Positions 44,613 through 54,153 of a stretch of 64,000 bases of DNA are shown here, piece after piece. This DNA is from Stagnihabitans sp038231395 (GTDB taxonomy: Bacteria > Pseudomonadota > Alphaproteobacteria > Rhodobacterales > Rhodobacteraceae): positions 44,971 through 108,970 of the forward strand of contig JBBRLL010000006.1 of the NCBI GenBank assembly GCA_038231395.1. The letters are read 5' to 3'. The first letter of the stretch is position 1; every line of letters starts with the position of its first letter. The position numbers were made by a program, and so were the translations under genes. Under the pieces are notes generated by a model. That model did no database searches, was not told the origin of the DNA, and worked only from the letters and a program-made list of their open reading frames with translations.

Positions 44613-45125
44613 TCATCCCGCAGCCCTTTTCAACGCAGCCTCAAGCCGGCCAGCACTTTGCAGATGATGCGCGTGGCAGATGGCGATTGCCAGCGCGTCG
44701 GCGGCATCGGGGCCAGCAATCTCTACCCCCGGCAGTTGCAGGCGCACCATATGGTCCACCTGCGCCTTGGCGGCATGACCGACGCCGACCACTGCCTTTT
44801 TGACCGCATTGGGCGCATATTCCCCGATCGTCAGCCCGGCCTGCGCGGGAACCAGCAAAGCAATCCCGCGCGCTTGCCCCAGCTTCAGCGTGGCCACGGC
44901 GTCCTTGTTGACAAACGTATGCTCCACCGCCGCCGCATCGGGGGCATAGCGGCGCACAACCTCGGTCAGTTGGGTGTGAAGCGAAACCAGCCGCTGCGCC
45001 AGTTCACCATCGCCCGCGTCTGAATGGCAAATGCCGTTGGCCACATGGGTCAGTCGCGCGCCCTGCACGTCTATCACCCCCCAGCCGAGGTTTCGCAAAC
45101 CCGGATCAATCCCCAGAACCCGCAT
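44613..45125 (-). CDS. ruvC: Holliday junction resolvase RuvC
   Basis: A 170-residue endonuclease. The four acidic active-site residues lie in MRVLGIDPGLRNLGWG, AAAVEHTFVNKD and GPDAADALAIAICHAHH. The ATG at 45125 follows AAGGGGCGGAA; the frame is open further upstream without similarity. First gene of the ruvCAB operon. Confidence 0.97.
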   Translation of the reverse strand: MRVLGIDPGLRNLGWGVIDVQGARLTHVANGICHSDAGDGELAQRLVSLHTQLTEVVRRYAPDAAAVEHTFVNKDAVATLKLGQARGIALLVPAQAGLTIGEYAPNAVKKAVVGVGHAAKAQVDHMVRLQLPGVEIAGPDAADALAIAICHAHHLQSAGRLEAALKRAAG

Positions 45126-45315
45126 TTCCGCCCCTTTATTGTTTTGCAAAGGGTTAGCACGAAAAGAGAACATCCGCCAAGCGCTTTCGAAACGACGGGT
45201 TTTGATCGCCACGCTGGTGGAAAGCGGCATCCGGTTGCCCGAAAGCGACGGCCTTGCCCCGATTTTCATAAAAGCTTAATAAAAACAACAGCAACCGAGA
45301 CGTTCTTGCCATGCA

Positions 45316-45346
45316 CGGGGCGCAAGGCGGCCTTGCTTGTGCCCCG
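45316..45346 (+). other. Strong stem-loop upstream of the DUF1127 gene
   Basis: CGGGGC + GCAAGG, loop CGG, CCTTGC, a 4-nt bulge TTGT, then GCCCCG: 12 bp in all. It lies 90 nt before the ATG in the 311-bp gap between divergent ruvC and this gene. There is no U-tract, so it is a candidate 5' UTR structure or an inverted repeat. The rest of the gap shows no gene. Confidence 0.6.
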
Positions 45347-45436
45347 CTTGCTCTGCCTTCGTATCAGGACTAGATGCTGCTCACCAGAGACGGAAACCCG
45401 CCTCTTATATACGCAATTTGTGAAAGGACTACCGCC

Positions 45437-45640
45437 ATGGCCGCTTTTGAGACGTCCCGCGCGGCGCCGCTTGGTGCCATCACCATCTATCGTTTGGCCC
45501 AGTCGCTGGCCCATACCGCCGAAGCACTTAAGAGCTGGAATTCGGCTCGCGTGACCCGCAAGTCACTGAACCGTCTGTCGAACCGCGAGTTGGACGACAT
45601 TGGTCTGTGCCGCGGCGATATCGAACTTATCGGTCGCTGA
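45437..45640 (+). CDS. DUF1127 family small protein
   Basis: A 67-residue basic protein. The DUF1127 core is RKSLNRLSNRELDDIGLCRG. In Rhodobacter a related DUF1127 protein is an RNA-binding stress protein made from an mRNA that also yields CcsR sRNAs. Here no CCUCCUCCC motif follows, only a terminator. AAGGA precedes the ATG at 45437. Confidence 0.92.
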   Translation: MAAFETSRAAPLGAITIYRLAQSLAHTAEALKSWNSARVTRKSLNRLSNRELDDIGLCRGDIELIGR

Positions 45641-45660
45641 TATCTTGACCCGCAATACAT

Positions 45661-45690
45661 AAAGGCCGCTGCAACCGCGGCGGCCTTTTG
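45661..45690 (+). terminator. Rho-independent terminator after DUF1127
   Basis: AAAGGCCGC (45661-45669) and GCGGCCTTT (45680-45688) form a 9-bp stem that ends in T's. It lies 20 nt after the stop codon. Confidence 0.88.
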
Positions 45691-45741
45691 ATTTGTCCAA
45701 CCGATATGATTTCAGACAGCGAACCGCCCCGCGACGGGCGG

Positions 45742-46092
45742 CTATTTCATCGCAAGAACCGCCAGCTTGATTTTGCCAGCCAGATAGACCGTGACCGGAT
45801 CAGCCTGCATCAACCAGCCGCCCGCCCGATCAAGGCCCTGGCCAGCCATCAAGGACTGCACCCGCGATTTGTAAAGATCGGATCCGATCTGGTTCAGCAT
45901 GGCACCTTTCAGCATAAAGCCGCACAGCACCAGAAACAGCACGGGCGCCAGAAACGACCGGCGCTGTGGCGCGGGCTTTGCATAGTAGGAACGGCCGAGC
46001 GTGCCCGGAGCTTCAAAACCGTACCCTTTGGCGCGCGCCTTCTGAATCTTGGCAACGCGGTTGTAAAAATCAGCCATATTCGGGTCGGTCAT
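45742..46092 (-). CDS. Conserved small membrane protein, unknown function
   Basis: A 116-residue protein with one central hydrophobic span (FLAPVLFLVLCGFMLKGAML), a basic N-terminal half (RVAKIQKARAKGYG) and an exported C-terminal half. I do not recognise a domain. AGGAG precedes the ATG at 46092. It lies between DUF1127 and prmA. Confidence 0.75.
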   Translation of the reverse strand: MTDPNMADFYNRVAKIQKARAKGYGFEAPGTLGRSYYAKPAPQRRSFLAPVLFLVLCGFMLKGAMLNQIGSDLYKSRVQSLMAGQGLDRAGGWLMQADPVTVYLAGKIKLAVLAMK

Positions 46093-46194
46093 ACCAGCAC
46101 TCCTGATTCCGCCCCCCACCGAAGTCAAAGATAAGGTCAGATTGCGGCAAAAGTTTGGCGCGTCGCGCGAATGCGGCTAAGTCTGGGCAGATGA

Positions 46195-47082
46195 TCAGAG
46201 GCGACGCACGACCAAAGCCGACCATTCGCCCAAGTCCTCACGCGAGATGAGGGAGAAGCCCGCCGCGACATAGGCCGCCGTCACCGCCTCTGCTTGCACA
46301 ACCAAAAGGCCGGACAAGATCACAAGGCCACCCGCAGCACAGTTTTGCGCCATATCGGGGGCAAGTTCAATCAGCGGGCCTTTGAGAATGTTGGCAAAAA
46401 TCAAATCAAACGGGGCTGCGGCTTTCAACGCAGGATGCGCAAAACCGGCCGCCTCGACGCAGGCAATCCGGCCCTGCATGGCGTTGATCGCCACATTGGC
46501 TTCGGCAACATCGACGGCGACCTGATCAATATCCGAGGCGATCACCGTAGCATCCGGCAAGACCGCCGCGGCAGCCAGAGCCAGAACAGCGGTGCCGCAG
46601 CCGATGTCTGCGACGTTGACCGGGCGGACACCGTCGGCGTAAAGCCGGTCCCAGGCCCGCAGACACCCCAAAGTCGTGCCATGATGGCCGGTGCCAAAGG
46701 CCACGGTCGCTTCGATCTGCAAGGCGATGCGGTTGCCCTGCGCCAGAACGGCAGGCACCTTGTCGGCATCATGGCTGCCAAAGACGTAGAACCGGCCTGC
46801 CTCAACCGGCGACAACTCGCGCCGCACTTTGGCGACCCAATCCACCTCCGGCAGCTCTGACACGGCAAAGGGGCGGGCGTTGAAGGCCAGCGCAAACACC
46901 TCCAGCATCACCATGTCCGGCGGTTCAAGGAAATAGGCGCCGACCTCCCACAGACCGGAGTCGTCCTCGATTTCAAAGACGCCCACACCGGTCGGTTCCG
47001 GGGTCAGCTTTTCCAGCGCTTCGGCCATACCATTGGCGGCATCCTCGCCCATCAGGGTCGTCAAAGCGGTAAAGGTGGGCAT
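46195..47082 (-). CDS. prmA: Ribosomal protein L11 methyltransferase
   Basis: A 295-residue SAM-dependent methyltransferase that trimethylates L11. It has TVAFGTGHHGTTLGCL, the SAM-binding NVADIGCGTAVLALAA, and IFANILKGPLIELAPD. The N-terminal L11-recognition domain is present. The ATG at 47082 follows AAAGG. Confidence 0.92.
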   Translation of the reverse strand: MPTFTALTTLMGEDAANGMAEALEKLTPEPTGVGVFEIEDDSGLWEVGAYFLEPPDMVMLEVFALAFNARPFAVSELPEVDWVAKVRRELSPVEAGRFYVFGSHDADKVPAVLAQGNRIALQIEATVAFGTGHHGTTLGCLRAWDRLYADGVRPVNVADIGCGTAVLALAAAAVLPDATVIASDIDQVAVDVAEANVAINAMQGRIACVEAAGFAHPALKAAAPFDLIFANILKGPLIELAPDMAQNCAAGGLVILSGLLVVQAEAVTAAYVAAGFSLISREDLGEWSALVVRRL

Positions 47083-47214
47083 GGGCGGGCCTTTCGCATC
47101 AGGGGTTGCGGCGCGCTTAAGCCCGCAGCCATCGCCCGTCAACTGCTGTTGCCGTTGACATCGCTTTGGTCGGGTCGGCGGCTGACGGCTACACAACGGC
47201 AGGAGACTGAAATC

Positions 47215-47866
47215 ATGGCGTGCTTGGCCGAACTTTCAGACCCGATCCCGCACAAACCTCGCCGCATCTGGGTGCCACTTTGGGCGGCGCGGATCACGCA
47301 AGCAGGCCTGGCGCTGATCGACTAGGAGGGCGTGGAGGCTTTCAGTTTCCGCAATCGCGCCACCGGTCTGAACTGTCACGCGACGAGCCTCTACCCCCGT
47401 TTCCCCGCCAAAGCGCATGAGTTTGAGGCTTTGATGGAAAGGCTGATCCATGAGGCGGTTGCGTTTGCGGACAACGCTCGTGGCAAACGTGGCTTTCTGT
47501 CGCCGCCGGGTCTTATCGGGCGATGGCGCTACGGCATTTGGAGTTGTTGGTGTAAGTCGGCATGTTCCAGCCGCCCAACGCCGCAGGATTGGCGCTGTTG
47601 GCGCGGTAGTTTGTCATTTTCGCCGATGCAGGTCTGACGTCAAAGATGCAGGCCAAGAATTTTCTCAATTTTTGCATCTATCTGCGACACGCTTGTCTGG
47701 ACGGGGCGGCGAAGCGAGTTTCCTTCAACGCCGCCGCGCCCTTTGCATAGGCTCGCCTGGATTATCCCACCATTGTATCTGCTGCCGACTTTGCCAGAGC
47801 AAAAGCCAGCTTCGACGCCGGGACCCGTGTGCTGATCCACAGCATCGAAGCTGATCTTCAGGGCGG
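47215..47866 (+). pseudogene. Decayed TetR-family regulator
   Basis: A good start (AGGAGACTGAAATC-ATG at 47215) opens a frame that reads RITQAGLALID, then an in-frame TAG at 47323, then EGVEAFSFRNRATGLNCHAT followed by SLYPRFPAKAHEFEALMERL. This is the HTH region of a TetR regulator. Further on, RAMALRHLELLV, AGLALLAR, FADAGLTSKMQAKNFLNF and LDYPTIVSAADFARAKASFD are readable only after frame changes and across more stops. The similarity spans a whole regulator, so this is a pseudogene rather than a small gene. It ends beside msrA. Confidence 0.8.
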
Positions 47867-47871
47867 TACAG

Positions 47872-48531
47872 TCAGCCCGCGGCCACTTTAAGCCCGATCG
47901 GGCAGCTGACGCCGGTACCCCCGATGCCGCAATAGCCCTGAGGATTCTTGGCCAGATACTGCTGATGGTAGTCTTCCGCGAAGTAGAACGCCGGCGCGGG
48001 CAGGATTTCGGTGGTGATCTCGCCGAACCCTTTTGCCTTCAGGGCAGCCTGATAGACCGTCTTGCTGGCCTTGGCGGCAGCTTCTTGCGCAGGCGAATAG
48101 GCATAGATGCCAGACCGGTAGGTGGAGCCCGCATCGTTGCCCTGCCGCATGCCTTGGGTGGGATCATGCCCTTCCCAGAAGGCTTTCAGCAAAGCTTCGT
48201 AGGTGACGACCTTGGGGTCATAGATCACCCGCACCACCTCATTATGCCCGGTCAACTGGGTGCAGGTTTCCTTATAGGTCGGGTTCGGCGTAAAGCCTGC
48301 AGCGTAGCCGGTCATGGTCAGCCAGACGCCGGGAATGTTGTAGAACTTGCGCTCCACTCCCCAAAAGCAGCCCATCCCGAACATCGCCTGTTCAAAGCCC
48401 TCGGGCACCGCAGATTTAAGCGGGATGCCGGTCAGGAAATGTGTCTCGGCGGTCGGCAGGGGTGTGGCGCGGCCGGGCAGGGCTTTGTCGGCGGTGACCA
48501 TATCGGACTTGCGGCGGTCGAACAGGAACAT
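47872..48531 (-). CDS. msrA: Peptide methionine sulfoxide reductase A
   Basis: A 219-residue enzyme that repairs S-sulfoxides of Met. The catalytic Cys is in GMGCFWGVERKF, with TGHNEVVRVIYDP and a C-terminal resolving Cys region (GYCGIGGTGVSCP). The ATG at 48531 follows a strong AAGGAGG. Confidence 0.97.
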   Translation of the reverse strand: MFLFDRRKSDMVTADKALPGRATPLPTAETHFLTGIPLKSAVPEGFEQAMFGMGCFWGVERKFYNIPGVWLTMTGYAAGFTPNPTYKETCTQLTGHNEVVRVIYDPKVVTYEALLKAFWEGHDPTQGMRQGNDAGSTYRSGIYAYSPAQEAAAKASKTVYQAALKAKGFGEITTEILPAPAFYFAEDYHQQYLAKNPQGYCGIGGTGVSCPIGLKVAAG

Positions 48532-48936
48532 GTGGGGCCTCCTTTGTGTGTAGGCTGAATATAGGGCGCGGGGCGGGGGCTTGGTAGGGGTACTCGCGAG
48601 GCTGTCAGGTGGGTGAAACATTTGGCGGAACGTTGCCAGAAAACGAGAGAGATTCGCCATCTAAGCTATTGAAAATATGATATATTGACAAGGGTATCGG
48701 GTTTTCGCTACGGTGATGCAACTTCGCAAGATGGGTTGAGGGTTGTCTCCGAGTTTTGCAAACGCTTGACATGACGGCGCGGGATGCGCCGCATGGGTAA
48801 GTGGTGCCGCGCTTCGATGGGAGGCAAGGCGTTGCTTGGAATCGCAATGTTGCGTTGGATTGAGCCGAAAGGGTTGCGTCTGCCGCAACGAACCGTCTAA
48901 TAGACGCGAGTTTCGACGGAAAACTGAGGTGCTCTT
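48532..48936. other. 405-bp divergent intergenic region, AT-richer than average
   Basis: This lies between divergent msrA and the SGNH-like gene. TTGACA occurs near 48684 with no good -10 partner. I see no convincing ORF, repeat or terminator. The drop in GC continues into the next gene. Confidence 0.5.
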
Positions 48937-49971
48937 TTGACAATTCACATCTATGGCGGCTCAAACAGTTTGTTGAAAAACGGTTGGGCCAAATATTTTA
49001 CCGAATCAATTTCTGAACCTGTTCTAAATCGCTCCATTGGCGCTACAACCACCTTGATGGCCTTGTACCGTGCGCTTGATATCAGTGACATGCAGCCCGG
49101 CGATTTGGTCATCTGGGAATATGCGCTGAACGATTTTAGTCACATCAGCCGAGATTATCGGCTGGACGCGGTTTTGCGCAATCTGGAACTTTTTATCGTA
49201 TTGTGTCGGAAAAGAAAATGTCGATTGGTTGCAGCCATTTTCACACCTATTGAGGAAGAGCGGGCTCCGGAACGCCACCCCTACTACGCAAGACTGACAG
49301 AGATGCTGTCGCATTATGGCGTCAGTTACTTCGATGTTTCAGCCGTGTACCGCGCCCTGTCCAATGGAATCGCGATGACTCCCGATTATTATTTTGAGCC
49401 TTTGCATTACGCCCTTGACGCCTATGTTATGGAATTCATTTCAGACGGAGTCACCGGACTTTGCGACGGGGCTACCTGCCCGGCGGATGCGGCATCGCTT
49501 TATATTGACGGTCGCGAACCTGTTTTGGTGACCGACTTTTGCACGGCCCGCTTCAAAAACTCCATCGTCGATTTGCCTGCCGCGCGGTTGCCGCTATCCA
49601 TTGGAAATTTGCCGTTTGGTGAAGTGATAGGGCTTTTCTGCATGACAGATCCAATTGGCGAAACCGGCGTGCGCTGCGGTCTGGACCATCAAAGAGGGGC
49701 TGGAGAATGGTTTCGGTTTTCGACGACGGTCGTGGATCGGTACGACAAAATGGTCACGGGTGGCAAGCCAACCCTGAAGGCCGTTTCGGTCGAACATGCA
49801 ACCCGGTCGCCGTGGATTGTGGGGCCGGGTGACGTTCTGACCATTGCTCCGGCCCTCGGGCGCGGCGAATACTACGCTGAGGCTTTGGTTCAGCGCAGCC
49901 TTCTGAAACCAAAGCTGGCAAGTGACGTCCTGATCACCGGAATTCTGTTGGCGGTGCAGGCGAAAAGTTAG
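48937..49971 (+). CDS. SGNH-hydrolase-like protein with a TTG start
   Basis: A 344-residue protein. The N-terminal half looks like an SGNH/GDSL hydrolase: block I IYGGSNSLLKNGW, a late WEYALNDF (GxND-like), a strand LVAAIFTPIE, and a C-terminal His in YYFEPLHYALDAY. The second half is beta-rich and unassigned. An in-frame stop at 48925 excludes earlier starts, and GAGGTG lies 7 nt before the TTG at 48937. Composition is AT-richer than its neighbours, which hints at transfer. A polysaccharide-modifying esterase is one idea. Confidence 0.7.
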   Translation: MTIHIYGGSNSLLKNGWAKYFTESISEPVLNRSIGATTTLMALYRALDISDMQPGDLVIWEYALNDFSHISRDYRLDAVLRNLELFIVLCRKRKCRLVAAIFTPIEEERAPERHPYYARLTEMLSHYGVSYFDVSAVYRALSNGIAMTPDYYFEPLHYALDAYVMEFISDGVTGLCDGATCPADAASLYIDGREPVLVTDFCTARFKNSIVDLPAARLPLSIGNLPFGEVIGLFCMTDPIGETGVRCGLDHQRGAGEWFRFSTTVVDRYDKMVTGGKPTLKAVSVEHATRSPWIVGPGDVLTIAPALGRGEYYAEALVQRSLLKPKLASDVLITGILLAVQAKS

Positions 49972-50269
49972 GAGTTTCTAACGGGCAATCGCGTGCGATG
50001 GCGGGCTGAAGTGAGGGCGGGTAAATCTATGCACCAACATTGTGCAAGCTGCACTTCGTAGGATTGATTTAGATCATCACCAAAATAGCGAAAACGGTAG
50101 TCACGCCGCTCGCCACTGTACCGGACATTCTTCACGTTGGCTGAGGCTCCTCTGAGCCGCAACTTGGGCACGTCTTGGCAAATTTTGAACAATGCGGCTG
50201 CAAGAGCGGCAGGGTTTAATTTGAATTCCCCCTATCGCTAGAATAACGGGGAAATGGTCAAATTGGTTT

Positions 50270-53200
50270 TCACCCCTGCAACGTTCTGACGCCGTACCCC
50301 TCACCCCGCGCGCGCATCGCAGCCACTGCGGCAATACTCGCTGCGGCTGTGGTGAAATAGGGGATCTTGTCCATCAAAGCCACGCGGCGGATGTCACGCG
50401 AGTCATTAATCGCCTGGGTGCCCTCGGTCGTGTTCATCACCAAAGCGATTTCATCGTTTTTCATCCGGTCAACGATATTGGGGCGGCCTTCGTAGACTTT
50501 GGCGACCGGGGTGGAGGGCACGCCGTTCTGGGATAGCCAGGCGGCGGTGCCTTTGGTGGCGACAATTTCAAAGCCTTGGCCCGCGAGGTCACGCATCGCC
50601 GCAGCGAAGGCGGCGGTTTTGTCCATGTCTTTGATGGACACAAAGGCGCGGCCAGCATCCGGCAGGACCACGCCAGCGCCCATCTGGGCCTTCAGGAACG
50701 CCAAAGCAAAGGTGCGGTCCCAGCCCATCACCTCACCCGTGCTGCGCATCTCTGGCCCCAGAACCGGGTCAACTCCGGGGAAGCGGGCGAAGGGCAGGAC
50801 GGCTTCCTTGACCGAGAACCACGGGGTTTTCGGGTTCGCGAGGGTCATCGGGTCCATCAGGGGCAGGGGGGTGTCGGGGCCCACACCTTCGGCATAGGCG
50901 GGGCGCATCGGGAAGTTGCTGAGCGGCTCACCCGCCATCAGGCGGGCGGCGATAGAGGCGATGGCAGAGTCGGTCGCTTTGGCGACGAAGGGTACGGTGC
51001 GCGAGGCGCGGGGGTTGACCTCCAGCACATAGATCACCTCGTCCTTGATTGCGAATTGGACGTTCATCAGGCCGACGACGTTCAGCGCTAGGGCCATCTG
51101 GACGGTTTGCTTTTTCAGCTCCACAACCGTGGCTTCGGACAGGGAATGTGGCGGCAGGCAGCAGGCGCTGTCGCCAGAGTGGACACCTGCCTCCTCGATA
51201 TGTTCCATGATTCCCGCGACATGCACGTGTTTACCGTCGCTTAACGCATCTACGTCAACCTCGATGGCATTGGAAAGGTATGAGTCGAGTAGGACCGGGG
51301 AGGAACCAGAAACCTGCACAGCGGTGGCGATATAACGGTCAAGCTGAGCGTCGTCGCGAATGATCTCCATCGCACGTCCGCCAAGAACGAAGGAGGGGCG
51401 GATGACGAGGGGGTAGCCGACGGTTTGCGCGACCTTGAAGGCCTCGTCGCGGCTTCGCGCCGTGCCGTTGACGGGCTGTTTCAGACCGAGTTTGTGGAGC
51501 AGTTGCTGGAACCGTTCGCGGTCCTCGGCAAGGTCGATGGCGTCGGGGGTGGTGCCAAGGATCGGGATGCCCTCGTTGGCCAAGGCCTGTGCCAGTTTCA
51601 GGGGCGTTTGGCCGCCGAATTGGACGATGACGCCGTGCAGGGTGCCGTTTTCCTGTTCGACGCGCAGGATTTCCAGCACGTGTTCAAGGGTGAGAGGTTC
51701 GAAATACAGACGATCAGAGGTGTCGTAATCGGTCGAAACGGTTTCAGGGTTGCAGTTGACCATGATCGTCTCATAGCCCGCAGCTGTCAGCGCATAGCAG
51801 GCGTGGCAGCAGCAATAATCGAACTCAATCCCCTGACCGATGCGGTTGGGGCCGCCGCCGAGGATGACGACCTTTTTGGCAGCACTGGGGCGGGCTTCGC
51901 ATTCCACATCGCCCATCGCGGGCATTTCGTAGGTGGAATACATGTAAGGCGTCTGCGCTTCGAACTCGGCTGCACAGGTGTCAATGCGTTTGAAGACGGC
52001 TTTGACGCCAAGGTTGCGGCGGGCGCGGCGCACTTGAGCCTCGTCGCGGCCGGTCAGATTGGCCAAACGGGCGTCGGTGAAGCCCATCATCTTCAGCTTG
52101 CGGATGCCGGACGCGTCAAGCGGCAGGCCTTTGGCGCGGATCACGGCCTCAGCGTCGATGATCTCGCGGATGCGGGCGAGAAACCACGGGTCAAAGGCGG
52201 TGATGGCGTTGATCTCGTCATCGGTCCAACCATGGCGCATGGCTTGGGCAATGTTGCGCAAACGGTCGGGGGTGGCCTGGGACAAAGCCTGCGTCACGGC
52301 GACACGGTCGGGTGCGCCCGGGATGGCTATTTCGTCAAAGCCGCTCAGGCCGGTTTCAAGAGAGGCGAGCGCCTTTTGCAAGCTTTCGTGGATGGTGCGG
52401 CCAATCGCCATCACCTCACCGACCGACTTCATGGCGGTGGTCAGATTGGGCATGGCACCGGGGAATTTCTCGAACGCGAAGCGGGGGATTTTGGTGACGA
52501 CGTAGTCGATGGAAGGTTCGAACGACGCCGGGGTGACTTTGGTGATGTCGTTATCAAGCTCGTCCAGCGTGTAGCCGACCGCGAGTTTGGCGGCGATCTT
52601 GGCGATGGGAAAGCCGGTGGCTTTTGACGCGAGGGCCGAGGACCTCGACACCCTTGGGTTCATCTCGATCACGATCATGCGGCCATCGGCGGGGTTGATC
52701 GCCCATTGGACGTTGGAGCCGCCGGTTTCCACCCCAATCTCTCGCAGCACGGCGATGGAGCCATTCCGCATGATCTGGTATTCCTTGTCGGTCAGGGTCA
52801 ACGCCGGGGCTACAGTGATCGAGTCGCCGGTATGCACCCCCATCGGGTCGATGTTTTCGATGGCGCAGACGATGATGGCGTTGTCTTTGCTGTCGCGCAC
52901 CACCTCCATCTCGAACTCTTTCCAGCCGAGCAGGGATTCGTCGACCAGAACCTGGGCTACCGGCGACGCCTCCAACCCCGATTTCACGATGGCTTCGTAG
53001 TCGTCGCGGTTGTAGGCCACGCCGCCGCCGGTGCCACCAAGGGTGAAAGCGGGGCGGATGATGGCGGGCAGACCGACATAGTCGAGGGAAGCAATCGCCT
53101 CGCGCAGCGCTGCCGCGATATCATACTTGCCGTTGGGCAGTTTGGGGGCGGCAATGATGGTGGCTTTGGGGTTTTCAAGGCCGATGCGGTCCATCGCTTC

Positions 53201-53599
53201 ACGGAACAACTTGCGATCTTCTGCCATCTCGATCGCTTCACGCTTGGCGCCGATCAACTCTACCTTGAACTTTTCCAAAACGCCCATGTCGGCCAGCGCC
53301 AGCGCGGTGTTCAGGCCGGTCTGGCCGCCCATCGTGGGCAACAGGGCATCGGGACGTTCTTTTTCGATGATCTTGGCCACGACTTCAGGGGTGATCGGCT
53401 CGATATAGGTGGCATCGGCCAACCCCGGATCGGTCATGATTGTGGCGGGGTTGGAGTTGACCAGAATGACCCGGTAACCTTCCTCGCGCAGGGCCTTGCA
53501 GGCTTGCGCGCCGGAATAGTCGAACTCGCACGCCTGACCGATCACGATGGGACCGGCTCCGATGATCATGATGGATTTGATATCGGTTCTTTTCGGCAT
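50270..53599 (-). CDS. carB: Carbamoyl-phosphate synthase, large subunit
   Basis: A 1109-residue enzyme that makes carbamoyl phosphate for arginine and pyrimidine synthesis. The two homologous ATP-grasp halves are visible: IMIIGAGPIVIGQACEFDYS at the start and VVILGGGPNRIGQGIEFDYC in the middle. The C-terminal MGS allosteric domain follows (DMDKTAAFAAAMRDLAGQGF). carA is not in the window. A 298-bp gap with no seen gene separates it from the SGNH-like gene. Confidence 0.98.
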   Translation of the reverse strand: MPKRTDIKSIMIIGAGPIVIGQACEFDYSGAQACKALREEGYRVILVNSNPATIMTDPGLADATYIEPITPEVVAKIIEKERPDALLPTMGGQTGLNTALALADMGVLEKFKVELIGAKREAIEMAEDRKLFREAMDRIGLENPKATIIAAPKLPNGKYDIAAALREAIASLDYVGLPAIIRPAFTLGGTGGGVAYNRDDYEAIVKSGLEASPVAQVLVDESLLGWKEFEMEVVRDSKDNAIIVCAIENIDPMGVHTGDSITVAPALTLTDKEYQIMRNGSIAVLREIGVETGGSNVQWAINPADGRMIVIEMNPRVSRSSALASKATGFPIAKIAAKLAVGYTLDELDNDITKVTPASFEPSIDYVVTKIPRFAFEKFPGAMPNLTTAMKSVGEVMAIGRTIHESLQKALASLETGLSGFDEIAIPGAPDRVAVTQALSQATPDRLRNIAQAMRHGWTDDEINAITAFDPWFLARIREIIDAEAVIRAKGLPLDASGIRKLKMMGFTDARLANLTGRDEAQVRRARRNLGVKAVFKRIDTCAAEFEAQTPYMYSTYEMPAMGDVECEARPSAAKKVVILGGGPNRIGQGIEFDYCCCHACYALTAAGYETIMVNCNPETVSTDYDTSDRLYFEPLTLEHVLEILRVEQENGTLHGVIVQFGGQTPLKLAQALANEGIPILGTTPDAIDLAEDRERFQQLLHKLGLKQPVNGTARSRDEAFKVAQTVGYPLVIRPSFVLGGRAMEIIRDDAQLDRYIATAVQVSGSSPVLLDSYLSNAIEVDVDALSDGKHVHVAGIMEHIEEAGVHSGDSACCLPPHSLSEATVVELKKQTVQMALALNVVGLMNVQFAIKDEVIYVLEVNPRASRTVPFVAKATDSAIASIAARLMAGEPLSNFPMRPAYAEGVGPDTPLPLMDPMTLANPKTPWFSVKEAVLPFARFPGVDPVLGPEMRSTGEVMGWDRTFALAFLKAQMGAGVVLPDAGRAFVSIKDMDKTAAFAAAMRDLAGQGFEIVATKGTAAWLSQNGVPSTPVAKVYEGRPNIVDRMKNDEIALVMNTTEGTQAINDSRDIRRVALMDKIPYFTTAAASIAAVAAMRARGEGYGVRTLQG

Positions 53600-53699
53600 G
53601 GCAGCCCCCTGTATTTCAGCGCCCGGCAGCGCAAAACTTGCCGGGTTATAGCCATGCGGGGCGGGTGTGCAAGGGGATTCCCGGCTCTCGTCGTGTGCC

Positions 53700-54050
53700 T
53701 TACAGGCGGATGCCGAAGCGCGCGGCGATCAGTACGGTCAGGGCATACAGCGCCACGGTTACAATGCAGCCCGAGGCGAGGGCGGTCCAAAAGCCATACC
53801 CCGCCCGCAGCATCCAGGGGATCAGCAGGAACAGCGGTACCGACGGGGCCAGATACCACAGGGTCGCGCCGACATGATCGGCCACGCGGGCTGCATCGCC
53901 GGTGTCGCGCCACAGCCAGATCATCGCCAGGACGGACACCAAGGGCAAAGAGCCGATCAGTGCCCCCATCGCTGCGTTGCGGCGGGCAATCTCGGAGGCC
54001 AGCGCAATCAGGATGCCCGAAATCGCGGCTTTTAGAAAAAGATAGGCCAT
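53700..54050 (-). CDS. DUF3147 family membrane protein
   Basis: A 116-residue protein with four hydrophobic spans. AISGILIALASEIARRNAAM and LIGSLPLVSVLAMIWLWRDT match the DUF3147 family. Function unknown. It stands between carB and the permease on the same strand. Confidence 0.8.
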   Translation of the reverse strand: MAYLFLKAAISGILIALASEIARRNAAMGALIGSLPLVSVLAMIWLWRDTGDAARVADHVGATLWYLAPSVPLFLLIPWMLRAGYGFWTALASGCIVTVALYALTVLIAARFGIRL

Positions 54051-54100
54051 GCCGGTCTCCTGCGGATAAAAAAACGGAGCATGGATGAGTGCTGGTCGTC

Positions 54101-54135
54101 AATCAAAAAGGGCCGGAGGTTGCCTCCGGCCCTTT
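54101..54135 (-). terminator. Rho-independent terminator of the permease gene
   Basis: A perfect 13-bp stem (54107-54119 with 54123-54135; AAAGGGCCGGAGG and its complement) with a 3-nt loop. On the minus strand it is followed by TTTTTGATTG. It lies 18 nt after the permease stop. Confidence 0.93.
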
Positions 54136-54153
54136 GGTTTGTGTGGGCTAAGG

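Noticed and set aside
45641..45690. CcsR-type sRNAs downstream of DUF1127
   Set aside because: The CCUCCUCCC motif is absent; only a terminator hairpin follows the gene.
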